64,000 nucleotides of DNA from Parus major (lineage: Eukaryota > Chordata > Aves > Passeriformes > Paridae): positions 66,527,402-66,591,401 of the forward strand of contig NC_031769.1 in NCBI RefSeq assembly GCF_001522545.3. Direction: 5' to 3'. The position numbers were made by a program, and so were the translations under genes. Every line of letters begins with the position of its first letter. Within the stretch, counting starts at the first letter, position 1. Below, in pieces: positions 11,601-23,600 of this stretch. A model generated the notes under the pieces. The model searched no databases and was not told the origin of the DNA. It saw nothing but the letters and a program-made list of their open reading frames with translations.

Positions 11601-14600
11601 ATCTTCAATATGTTTGCTACTACTATTGGAATTTCTGAAGATATGGAGTGACCCACATGCATTTTGTGTACTGATCCCTCTTTAAAAAATTTTGGTCCTC
11701 ATAATCAAGTTTGAGAAAGGCAGCACAATATGATAAATGTCCAAAGTCCACCCACCCCTCTCTTCAGCTCTGCTGTGTCCTTTTAGTTGCTCCCTCAGTA
11801 ATGCCACCAAGAGGGGTCTTGTCAGTGATACTGCATCAGTAGCAAATCCTATGTAAAGGCTGCAGTGACTCCTGCCACATGAGAGGGATGAACTTCCCCA
11901 CAAGGGGAAGGGGCAAGTGTGTCTGCCCCAAGAGAGAAGGATTTTTAGAGTTAGGCAAGAGGCATCAAAGAGGACTTGCTAGAGCTGCCATACTTAAGTC
12001 AGACCAGTGCTGTAGCTAGGTCTAGGATCCTGTCTCTGGTGATGAGAGCCAGATGCTGCAGAAAACAGCATAAATAACAGGCAGAGAACAGGAAAGTGAT
12101 GGTCCTGGTCTCTAGTAATTGAAGATCTGACATCCCTGATTGCCTGTAATTATCTGCTCTTCTCTGGATCTTATCAAGTCTTTGGACTTAAGGGATCCCT
12201 GTGGTGTTATTTCTGCAGTTATTGAAGAAAAGCTGTGTGAAACAAGCTTTCCCATCTGCTGGGGTTTTTTTATTATTATTTCCTGCCTTTACATACCAAT
12301 GAATATTCCTTTGCCCTTCTAGCAATCTTTTATCCTCCTCTCCTTCATCAGAGAGGAGGCAGCTGTTAATGGGAGCTTTTACTACCTTTTCAGAATCCTG
12401 TCCGAGGTGGCTAATGCCATAGTTCCCAGGTGGCAAGGCTGAGGGAACAAGTGTTTGTGGTGAGGACAGATCCTACCTGGGCAGCTGCTGGAGGAGCAAG
12501 GTATGGTGTCCATAAGGCAGGGAAAATGACAGCTGAGGTGGTATTGAGAAGGCCCAGTTCAGCATAGGGAGGAAGTAGGATGTGGTGCAAAGGAGCAAAA
12601 CAGGAGAAAAAATGGGACTGAGTTGTCTGTCGTCTTTCAGCCTTGATCCATGTGCCAGCTGAGTAGCTTCAGTTTCTGCATGTTTCTGTGGAATATCTGT
12701 CTGTGGATCTGTCTAGAAGTCAACTAGATATAGTCCCTAGAAGCCTGATCTAGGCCTGGCCCTTCTTTGGATGGATCGAATTAGACTCATTTATTTAGCA
12801 CTATTCTCTAATGACTAGGACCTTCCTTCTATTGCTCCATCTACATTCTGGATTGTGTGTGTACACAAGGTTTAGAACATATCTGAGGGAAAGGAGGAAC
12901 TGAGGGAAAAGGATAAAAAAGTTTTAGCACTGCAGTGCTAAGGTGTTCCTGGGGAATAAGGGCACATCTCCCATTGAAGTCGGGTCAGGAGAGACAGCAA
13001 AGTAGCAGTCTCCCATGCAAGGCAACTTATATGTCTTCCCTAAAGATTTGAAATCCCTAGCTGCTGCTTGGGGTCTTGTGCAAAAAGAGAAGGATTGACT
13101 CATGATTTAAATCTATAAGCCTCAAATCTCTCTTGCAGTGTAGATTAACAGAACACAGTAGGATTTCTATCTGGATTTATTTGTTACCCCTTTTTTTCCC
13201 CTTTGATACCTACTCTGCAGTCTTCCTGTAGGGAATGGAGAGAGAATTAGATGAGAGGAGCTCAGTGCAACTTCAATCTGCACATGCATACTGAAACACA
13301 CAGCATTTAGGACTATTGGCATTCCATCTTGCACGTATCTTCAGAAAATACACCTTGGCTTCTGGTCTTGCTCAGCTCCCTGTATGTATAGAACAGATTT
13401 TGAGAAAATTGGGTATCTCTTGAACATTCTTTTCTCCCATCCTGACCACAAACACGAAGTGTAACCCTTCAGATTGGAGAGACGGGGTTTGCCCACAGTT
13501 TGGTACCATGTATACACAGTGACTTGTACATAGCAACACACCTCCAGAAAAACAGGCTTCTGTGTGTCATCGTTGACATGACATTACAGATACATACCTG
13601 ACTTGGGCATGAACTTACTCTTCCTTGGAAGGCACTAGAGGATTTTTGAGACAATGGTCATCTGTGTATGCTGTCAGGACTCCTCTGTGATTTAATCATG
13701 AGCCTTGAAGCACATGCTGCAGTTCCTGTCCTGCTTCCTGTGGTAGAAACATGGGACGCATTATCTGCGGTTTTCAGAATGTCATCAGCTTTGGTGGCTC
13801 ACATAGCAGTAATAGGACAGCCCTACCAAGGCTTGTGTGTTTCCATCAGGAGTTGGCTCTCAGTTCGTTCTCCTCTGCTGCTGAGCTCGTTTCCTGCCTG
13901 TTTCCTGCAGCTCTGGGCCCCTCTCCCACGCTGTGAGCCAGCGTGCCAGGTACACAGCTGCTGTCCTGCTCTCCCAGCCTCCTGCAGCTGCCCCGGCACC
14001 AGGGACCCAGGGCAGGAAGAAAGCTGCAGGCTTCTGGTGCTGCTTGTGCCATACTTTTCCAGACACATGTTGCTCTGTGCAGAGTTGCTACCTACGCTTG
14101 GTCTCAAACTGAAAGCAAATCCCTTTCAGCCTTAAGGACTCTGCCTGGGGCTCTCGGTCTGGAAAAGGGCAGAGAGAATGTCAAAAAGACTGAATGAGGT
14201 CACTGACTATGTAATAAAAATAAAGCAATCTCCCAGGCATGGGTGAGTGCCAAGCTGGGTTAGGCAGTGTCATCCCTCCTGTCACCAGCCTGCTAGCTCC
14301 CACATGTGAAGGGTGAAGGAATTTTAAAACTTTGTTAGCAGGGTTTGTGGCAAAAAAACAAAGGAGTCAGTGGGACTCCAGTTTACCTTAAACCCTATAA
14401 ACATAGGTGTTTATAGCATTTAAATCACTTGGAATAATAGCTAATTGTCCAAGTATAGTACAGGTAACAAGACAGAGAGCAAAGCTTTCCTGGGAGGAGT
14501 CTGTGCCTGTTTTCCATTAGCAGTCCAGACAAGGGCCAGAGCTGAGAAAAAGGCATGAGAACAGACTTTCACCATGACCTCACTAACAAATTTCCCAGCT

Positions 14601-17600
14601 CTGAGTTCAGCTCTGTTGCATGACTGAACCCATCTATAACAAAGTGAAGAAAGCACAACTGGTTCCAGGATACTAGTTGCTTTACTGGTATATTATTTTT
14701 ATGGCCCATGGGCAGAGACAACAGCCTTGGGACATGTTGTGGCTGCTGTATGGATGCTTCCTATGTGGCCAGGGGGTCCCACACACTCCAGATGCATCCA
14801 CGTTTTGGTGCATTTGTGTCAGGGTTAATGAATGGTGGGGGAGCTGGGCTCTGTCTGCAGTGTTGGCTGGCATGTCCGTGTGTCTGTTCAGACGTGTTTC
14901 CAGCGTCTGGAGATCCTGCAACAGTCTCTGGTTTTGGTTTTTTTTTCTCTTTCTTGCTGCCTTGACAAATCTTCCAAACAGAAGAAAGAAGACAGGCAAA
15001 GGAGAAGCTCCCACAAAGTGAAGAGTAGGCCTGGAAACTTAGGTGCGTTTCTGTGACCCTTCTTTACACAAATTCTGATCCCTGTTCAAACTTAATACAG
15101 TGCCTGGGTGAGAAAGGAGCTTGGATGGGGTATCCTCAGCTGCAGTCTCTTGCTTCTTCTGTGGAGTCTGGGGTTTCCTGCCTTTGACAGGAGTGGTTTG
15201 AGGTATTCCCTGCTGCTCACCTAATTGTGCTGGCAAAGCAGAAGCAGCTCTGTGTTGTGGTGTGGGAGAGGAAATGAGGTGTAGGGGAGGGTGGGAACCC
15301 CTTAAGCCACTGTTGACACCAGAGACTTTACCTTGCGAAACCCCAGTGCTCCTCACGCACGTAGGTGCCGTGGTTGATGACAGAGTGTTGAAAGGGATGG
15401 AGAGGAAGTACCAGGACCTCCACTCCTCCTGGCTGCTTGGGCAGGCAGTGCCTCGCTCTGGTTAGCATGGCTGTGGGCTTGGGAGCAGTCTGTCAGGTTG
15501 TGGGATCATGGTCTATGACTATCTGAAAACCACAAGAGCATCTGTTAACTTTAAAAAAACAGAGCCCCGTAGAATTAAGATAAATGAGGGCCTCACAAAC
15601 TTCATGACAATTGAAGAAGAAATTACAGGTTTAAATATATGTGTATAAGCCCAGTCAAGTGGTTTCTGTTTGTTTGGGTTGCAGATGTATGAAAAAAAGG
15701 CTTTAGCCTCGCCAAATTGAACTCCCTGTATGCAGAATTCATTTAAGGTCAGCAGCCTTACACCCCAAAGCTGCACATCTGCAATCATTAAGCACATCTA
15801 TGGGAAGCTGTCCAGGCAGATGTATCACCCTCCTTCCTACGCTGTCTGCTTTTTGGTTTTGGTATTACTGAAAGCTTCAGTAAGAAACTGTTTTTATGGT
15901 GTCAGATGTTACAAGTCTTCTGTGCCAGTTTCCAAGTTGGAGTGTGGGTTTGCATGGCTGGTGTCTTTCCAAGAGGTGGAAGGAGATAATATACCAGGGC
16001 TGGAAATTCCCTGTGAATGCAAGAAGCTGTAAAACCTCCCACGGGGTGATCTGTGACAGTGCAACAGGCTGACAGCCTTGTCTGACTTCTTGGTGAAGCA
16101 TAAAAAGGCCATGTGGAGCTGCAGATGCTTTCCCTGATTACTAATGAGAGAAATCCTGACCGCTTGGCTGGTTTTCCTCATGGGGATGAATGCTCAGAGC
16201 TGTTGCTGAGGTGGTCTGGGGTTGTTTTTTTTTCTTTTTTATCCCCTTCCCAGTCTGAATATCTTAATTTGTTTGAAAGTATCCCTCCTCCTGATAAAAC
16301 ACTAGTTCCAACAGTGCACACTTATCTGGGGAAGGGTCCGAGATCGAGGGCAGATTTGAGAGGGAGCAGTTGAATGCTGAATCCCTGGTGGATCAGCAAT
16401 GAGGTGGGAGCCACAGCTGGGCAGCCTGTGCTCTGACTATATCACTGTTTATGTAGAGTGGATCAAGACCAGCAGGAGAAGTGGAGACACCCCACGGCAG
16501 CTGGCACTGGGGTGGCTGGTTCTGTTTTCTCTGATGTGGGCTGCAGCAGGGCCAGCAGCGTGTTTCTAACATCATGGATGGGTGTCTGAGCTGTGGGGCC
16601 ATCGGCAGCTTTTTCTTTCTTTTAGGGAAGATGAAAGCCCTTTCATTGAAAAATTTGAACTTGTTCCAAATGTGGGATGAGAACATATTTGCGGAGGGGT
16701 GAAGCAGATCCACCCAGGCCTGCACTCCGTAGTTAGGATGATGAAGAGTGCTGGTCTGCAATTCAGGTCTGTAATGCCAAGCACAGCCCAGCCAGTATGC
16801 AGTCTGTGGCCCCATGCAGATGAGTTTCTTCACATTTACAGAGAATTTCAGAGAATTTCCAAGCAAAGCTACCTGACTGTAGCGTACACCAGCCAAAGCA
16901 AGACACACACACCACCTGTGCCCTTATATGCCTGCTGGTATGCATTGCTCTAATGTCAGGAGAGGGGGCAAGCTGTACTGGGGTGAGGACATAGCCACGC
17001 TGAAAAAATAGGCAAAATGAAGGACTGCTGAGCAAGAGAAAGGCTTAGACAAGCAGGGGACTTTTGTGGGACAACTGTCAAGTAAAGCCGGTTGCTTTGG
17101 AGACAATCTCTGTTTTATTTAGAGCTGTAACCGGAGGAGAGCTGACAGCTTCCAAGTCACACTTTTGTCTGGAAAGTTTCTGTGGGATTGTATCTCATTG
17201 GTAGCAAACACCGAGGACTGGTGCAGACTGAAACTGTTTGTGGATGCTGTTCCCACACTCTGCATGTTTGATGTGTGGCTCTGCATTTGTCTTTCGAATA
17301 GGAAGATGGAGATACACTTACTTTAACACAATTGTAGTATATTGAAGTGCTTCCTCACAGACTGCTTTGCAAATTTTTAATTTTGATGGTTTTGATTTAT
17401 TGTGTCTTTTCCTGTTCCATCTTTTTGTTCTGTTTTTTCGTTTGGTTGGTTGTTTATTGTGGCTTGTTATATTTAATAGTTTCTCCTAGGTATTTCATTT
17501 TTATGGGTGTATTCTGCTCCTTGGTAATGGTGCACAAATGTAGAATTTAAATGATGATTTGATTAGAAAAAGAAGGTTGCAAATATCAACAATAAAAGGC

Positions 17601-20600
17601 CCACTAGAGGCATGTGAGATTTTGGGGTTTACTTCTCCTCATATGCCCTGTACAAGCATCTAAGCTGTGCTGTATTTCCTTCAGTCTGCTAGAGGAGGGG
17701 AAAGTTACAGATGTCCTGCAGGTTATACATTCAAAATACAGGATCAATGTTTAAGATCGCCATACCGAGCAATTCAATATTGCATTGTAATGCATAATTT
17801 TGGATATGGGGAGGTAAGATTTCTGTCTTAGTCCCTTCTGCAGCACTGTGATAATTCAGTGACTGAATAGATGAAAAAAAAATCCTAACAGTTACCTTGC
17901 ACTTTCAAAACATGATACTGACAAATTTTCCTTGGTCCACTCACTGGGGCTTACAGACTTAGAAATACAAAACTGCTCTCAAAGCCTTTTGCTTAGCTTG
18001 TGTTTATTTCCCCTCTTATCTGTATAATGTGTCTTTTGGTTTTCTTGGTTTTGGTTTTTTTTCCTTTTTATTTACAGAAAAAAAAGTTATGAATAATGGT
18101 TCTTGGAAGCAGAAAGTGGGCTGTTTAACTATCACTGCTGGGAATGCTGTGTAGTGAAACTGAGGGTGAGGGAGTAGGTGGTTCTGCTTCTGCTTGTCTT
18201 GCAATTCCTACATATGGTCATAAACAGCTGAGTTTGTGTCAGGCGCACAACTCTGCTTGTAAACTACACCCACCTCAGTTTGGGGCGCACACTTTATCAT
18301 CAACTGGTTTAAAAGACATTTCTGGAAGGCATATTTGAGGTTGTTCCATATCTTTCTGAGGGGCTGCTTCTGTCTGCTGAAGTGTGCAAAAGTGTGCTTT
18401 TGTTTATGCTTATTATCTGTTTACTTTGTTTCTAGGGCTCATCACAATAAAAGAAGCCCATGATATAGAAGCCAGACTTAATGAAGTGGAAAAGCTTCTG
18501 AAGACTATTATAAACATGCCCTGGAAGGTGAGTAAGCCAAGTTCCAATTTAGCCCAGCTTGACTCCTCCTCCATGGTGACACGCACTCTCATGCAAATTA
18601 GAATGTGATGGGCTTTGCCAAACTCTGAAAGAAGCAGCAATTTAAAGTAAATGCTGAGTGCCAGAACTGTGTAATGATGCCTCCAAGCTGTCACTTGTAA
18701 TAAGTCTTTCGGTCATACTCTGAAGGGGTGGAAATAGAGAAGAGGGACAGAGCAAAATGCTGGTTAAAAATAGATGTCCATGTTTATTTCTCTCTTTTTA
18801 AGTATTCAAGATCTGAAGTTGTCCTCACGTTCTTTGAGAGGTCTCCTTTGGACCAAGTTCTAAAAAATGACAACGTCCATAAAATTCAGCCAAGCTTTCA
18901 AAGCCCTGTTAAAATATCAGGTAAGAATTGCTAACTTCCTGCAGTTGATGCAAGAATTGAAGAATGAAAATTACTTCATTTGCTGTTCCCATTATTATTT
19001 CTCTATCAACAATTCAAAATGTAGTTCTCAATAGTGCTTTGTGATATAGGCCATAGAATTTTCCTTGATAGACTGTGCAACATGCATTCAGGCAATAAAG
19101 TGGCAGGTGAAATGGGAGGCTGACAAATGTAAAGCAGTGAATGTGAGGAAAATGCAGTCCTTACTGTGTATCATCACAGTGCTGGTACCACTTGGAAAGG
19201 AGATTTTTGAGGCAATTGATACAGTTCTGTGAAAATGTAAGCTTGGTGTCAAGCAATGGGCAATATCAGCAGTGAGAATATTAGATATTATTAGGAAAGG
19301 AGGGGGAAACAGAGGAAAGTAGCATAGTCCCATCTTGAATACAATATGCACAATTTTGGTTTCTTCATCTCAGGATATAATAGAATTTAAAATTATACAA
19401 ATAAAAGGCAAGGATTCAAGTTGTTGAACAACTTCTCTAGAAAGGGGTTAACTAAAGAAGGACACTTCACCAGTGAGAAGAAATTACAGACTGGTATGAT
19501 GGAAGTCTACAAAGCTGTGAATAGGAGGTCAATAACCCTATACTTCTTATGAAACAAGAGCTCTCAATATCATTGACAGACAACAGGCTTTAAACAAAAG
19601 AAAGGTTATAATATTGTTTTGTTTCCATTCAAAGCATAGTTATGGAGTGGAACTCACTGTCATAGGATATGGTGAAACTGAAAGCAGAAGTGACTTCAAA
19701 AGGGAACTAGACAAGGAAGTGGAGGAAAGGTACATTGAAGTTCCTAAACCACAGATTGCTAGTGGATAAAGTGGAGAGCCTATCCTTGCCTATTCTTTTA
19801 GCCTTTCCCCTCTTCATCTGCTACTGACCATTGTCAAAAGGTCTGTGAGCTGCTGATGTGCCTGGGTTTGCATTTCTATACTGAAACACTTTTTTGAGCC
19901 TAATGGCAACTCCTGGTTTTGTATCACCAGAAGAGCTTATTTACAGTTAATTGAAATTAAATACTACATAGTCCTCCAAGTTTTATAGTGTCTGGCAAGG
20001 AACTGGTATCAATTTTCTTTGGTACTAACAAAACTATGTCAGCTGAATAATAACATGTTTTAATTCTAAGTTATTGTTGGCAGTGATGAGTCATACCTAA
20101 TTAAATAGAGGTAGAGTTTCCTACCTATGCAGCTATCCAAAATCATCTTATGATAATTAATTTTATCATTCAAGTGATTGCTGTCATTAATGCTAAGAAT
20201 GGAGGTGGAAATTTGATGTTAATTGATATTTGCCTCATCTGGATGTTGCACAATGGAAATGGTTCAGTGTCTGACAGCACTGTCAGTAGATGGCAGTAAA
20301 TGATAATGGGTAAAGCAGTTCATGCAGCAGTGAAATGCTGTAACTCTTAGGTCAAGTCAAGGACACTAGGAAAACACCAACATTCCTGTTAGTCATAGTG
20401 CAGCTTTCTACCTGGATCACAGTCTTGGAAAAGCATGCAAAAATGTTTCGTATTCTCTGAAAAAACAAACTGTCCCCTGCATGGTCCTGCTTATAGTAGT
20501 AGGTGATGGAGAAGAGAGAAGCCCTCTAAGATGAAAGCTGAATTTGAATTTGTGGTGCAAATCTTATTTTACGATCACACAATGCTGGTTCAAGACGAGT

Positions 20601-23600
20601 AAGGTGAAGTGTGATTCTGCTGGGGTTCAGTTTTCACAACACCCAAATGTATTCTGCTAAAATGAGTTGCAGTGAAATACGGAATGAAAGTCAAAGAACA
20701 CTCTCAGGAATAATATGGAAGTGAGTCTTGGCTTCACCTTAATGCAGGAGCATGTAATGTTAAAAAAAACAGCAAACCTTTTCTCTCCTGTCTCATCTGT
20801 TCATTGCTTGAACTGTATATATAGTTGAGATTTGTTGAAATTGGCAGAATTTGTTTTCTGCCACAAACTAATTTTTTTTTGTTGTGCTGATAACAAGCAA
20901 GGCTCTAACACAGGGTCATACTGTCTTGAGGCAGATCAAAAGTTATCCTGCTTAAGCCAGTGCTGATGTTTTTTGAAATGGACATTTATTTTGCGTTGGT
21001 CCTAGCTTCATCTAAAATTGTGTGACCAAAGGAAATCCTTGTGAATTGCCTTGTTTGACTTTCCATATAGCACCAATGTGGATTAACTTCTCATTCACAT
21101 CAAATACTGTTCACTAGTTATCAATTCTCCCCAAGGTAGTAAGTCAGTCAGTGGAATTAGGTGTAAATTTTAGACATTCTGTATTGGAGGCTTCTAACAC
21201 AGTTAGAAACAAACAGTATGAAGGGCAGTGTAAAACACGGTATTTCTTTACATGACTTAGAGTTGGTGGTTGAATTAACTTGTAAGGTCACTTTTCATTT
21301 CCCTTTTTATATCTTTTTTATTTTTGCTTAAGCCTAGAACTGTGTAAGAAAAATACAATTACGATTTGGTAGTGGTAGTTGCTTCAGATGCTCTGTGTAA
21401 TGAATAGGTGGATAAAACTGCTTCAGCGCTGTCAGTTTGCAGATGTGAGAAGCTGTGAAATCAGCTCTTCATTCCTGCTTTCCTGTGCAGATTTTCAGTG
21501 TCATGCACACATCTCTGTTCATAGCCATGTCAATTACATATCAGTGTCAATTACATATGATACACAGTTGTTTTCCAGCTTTTTTTTTTAAATCTTTTTT
21601 TTTTTTTTTCCTTCTCCCAACAGAAATCATGCGATCAAATGGATTCTGTTTAGCCAACACCGAAACAATAGTCATTGACCACAGTATACCTAATGGGAAA
21701 GAGAAGCACCTGGATGTAGATTCAGCAGAACATTTGTAAGTGGAGTTTGAGCAAGAGCAATGCTGTCACCTTCACTATAGCTTTCCCACCCCCTAGCAAA
21801 ATGTTGTCTGTCGAAGAGCAAGACTGGTACAGCTGTCATCCTGACTAGTAAAATGTTACTGGGCCTGATTGCTAACACTTGACAGCAATTTCCTGTTAAA
21901 GTGGGTAAAATGGGAGAATGATTGACTGCAGAGTGATCAATCCTCTGTGTATGAAAAAAGGAACTGAGATTGCTGTAGGGGTGCTGTGAAGGGAGAATTA
22001 TTTCTTTCTCTCATGACTGTGATGAGAGCTGGTTTGAGCCCAAACTTGGAAACTCCAACAGCCTAACAAATGGCATATCCTGCTACAAAGGGTAGTAGAA
22101 CGTTTGGGAAGCAAAACACTGTCCTCAGAGGGAACACATCCCTTAAAGTAATTGAACAAAGGTCAACAGCTGCTCAGCTGGGACTTGGGGTAGCATGTGT
22201 ATATCCTCAGGGAAAAGGCAAGGTAGACTGGCTTCATTGGAAAGTTCAGCCTCCTAATGAATGTAGGTATTCTGGGGTCAGAAACCTGTAACCAGGAGGG
22301 CTTCGGTGGCCATAAACTAAAGCACAAGCAGCTCCATCTCAACATGAGGAAGAACTTCTTTACATTGAGGGCAGCAGAGCACTGAACAGGCTGTCCAGGG
22401 AGGTCACATAGTCTCCATCTCTGGAGGCCTTCCAAACCTACCTAGACATCTTCCTGTGTCACCTGCTCTGGGTGACCCTGCCTTGTCAGACAGGTTGGAG
22501 TGAATGATCTCCAGAGGTCCATTCCAACCCCGGCCATTCTGTGATTCCATGATTCATTTAAGTCTTAATTCAGTGACTGTATTCACAGATGGGTATTGAT
22601 GGAAATATGCATCCTACAGATGTCTGCCATACCAGGTAATTGATATTTCAATGAGCTTCAGGGAGTGAATAATTTAAATATTTTTGATGAGAAATGTTGA
22701 CCTACTTTTTCATTAGACCAGTTGAATGAAAGAAAGAGAATACTGAAAGACTTATTGAGCCTTTATCTTTGAATGCAGTAATCTGTCTTGTCATATTTGA
22801 AATGCCAGTCTGTAACAAGATTTAGAGCTTGGCAACATTTTGGCAGGGGCTGGAGAGTGTATCTGGCTTCAGTGTAATTACTTGAAGTCTTTTTATTAAC
22901 TTAGTGTTTTGAACCTTGACCTTGCTAACAGCATTTAAGCTTATAAGCTTTTAATAATGAGGCTGAAATGGCACACTAGAGGTTATTCTGTAAGGCCAAT
23001 ACCTGGAAATCAAAATTGTTATAGTTCACAGTGGATTACTCTTTGTACTGAGAGTGACAAATTATAGGAGAAAATTACCAAAGAAAGCATTTTCCTGCTT
23101 TATTTTAATTGTTTATTTTTAAAAATATTAAAAAAATATTTATAGCTAGTTTTGGTTTTAAAAATGTGCTCCAGCCCAAGCAAAACTTACCAGCCTGGGA
23201 TCAGAAACTACAATCATCTAATTGTCATCCCGATGAAGTCAGAAAAGTCAGAAAATACTAATGTGATAAAAACTGAATGGCAGGAACAGTTTCCCATAAA
23301 CTGTGGTGGAAGAAATGAATCTAGGGTAACAGCCTGACTTTATGCAGCCTGGCTTAGTTTAACTTTCCAAAGGATGTGAAGTCAAGAGTCAAGAAGTTAA
23401 TAAATTTCAAATGTGTGTTTTATACAGTGCCCTAAATTTTCCCATCCTGCAGCTGTATTTTATAGCCAAGATATAATAGCCAGGAGATAATGGAGCCAGT
23501 GCAGCACAGCTGTTTTGTAAAAATTGAACCTTTTTCAAAAGCAGAGATTTTCTGTACTGTTGGTTTAAATGTATGTTATTAGCCCAGAAAGGAAACTTTA

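Larger units (their letters stand above)
5648..18435 (+). other. PXDC1 intron 1 (12.8 kb)
   Basis: This phase 1 GT-AG intron contains no convincing second gene. It holds a T20 run and an A16 run near its 5' end, a second CpG-rich cluster (about 6945-7165), a (GT)12 microsatellite at 8565-8588, and an antisense-looking old CR1/L2-like fragment at about 11985-12200. The longest open frames inside (for example 13668-14135) resemble no known protein. The remaining stretches, including 8600-11980 and 12200-18400, show nothing I can name. Confidence 0.85.
18921..21623 (+). other. PXDC1 intron 3 (2.7 kb)
   Basis: Phase 1 intron with a GTAAGA donor and a strong pyrimidine tract before the acceptor. 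Its first kilobase is an old LINE relic, and about 20030-20310 is an AT-rich block dense in homeodomain-type motifs. A 17-bp unit (TGTCAATTACATATCAG) is nearly duplicated in tandem around 21528-21560, about 70 bases upstream of exon 4. The rest shows nothing I can name. Confidence 0.85.

Noticed and set aside
13668..14135. 155-codon open frame in intron 1
   Set aside because: No recognisable domain, several other frames are open across the same stretch, and it lies in a GC-richer intronic patch.
16393..16908. 171-codon minus-strand open frame in intron 1
   Set aside because: No family similarity, no splice or promoter context, and a length expected by chance in 64 kb.
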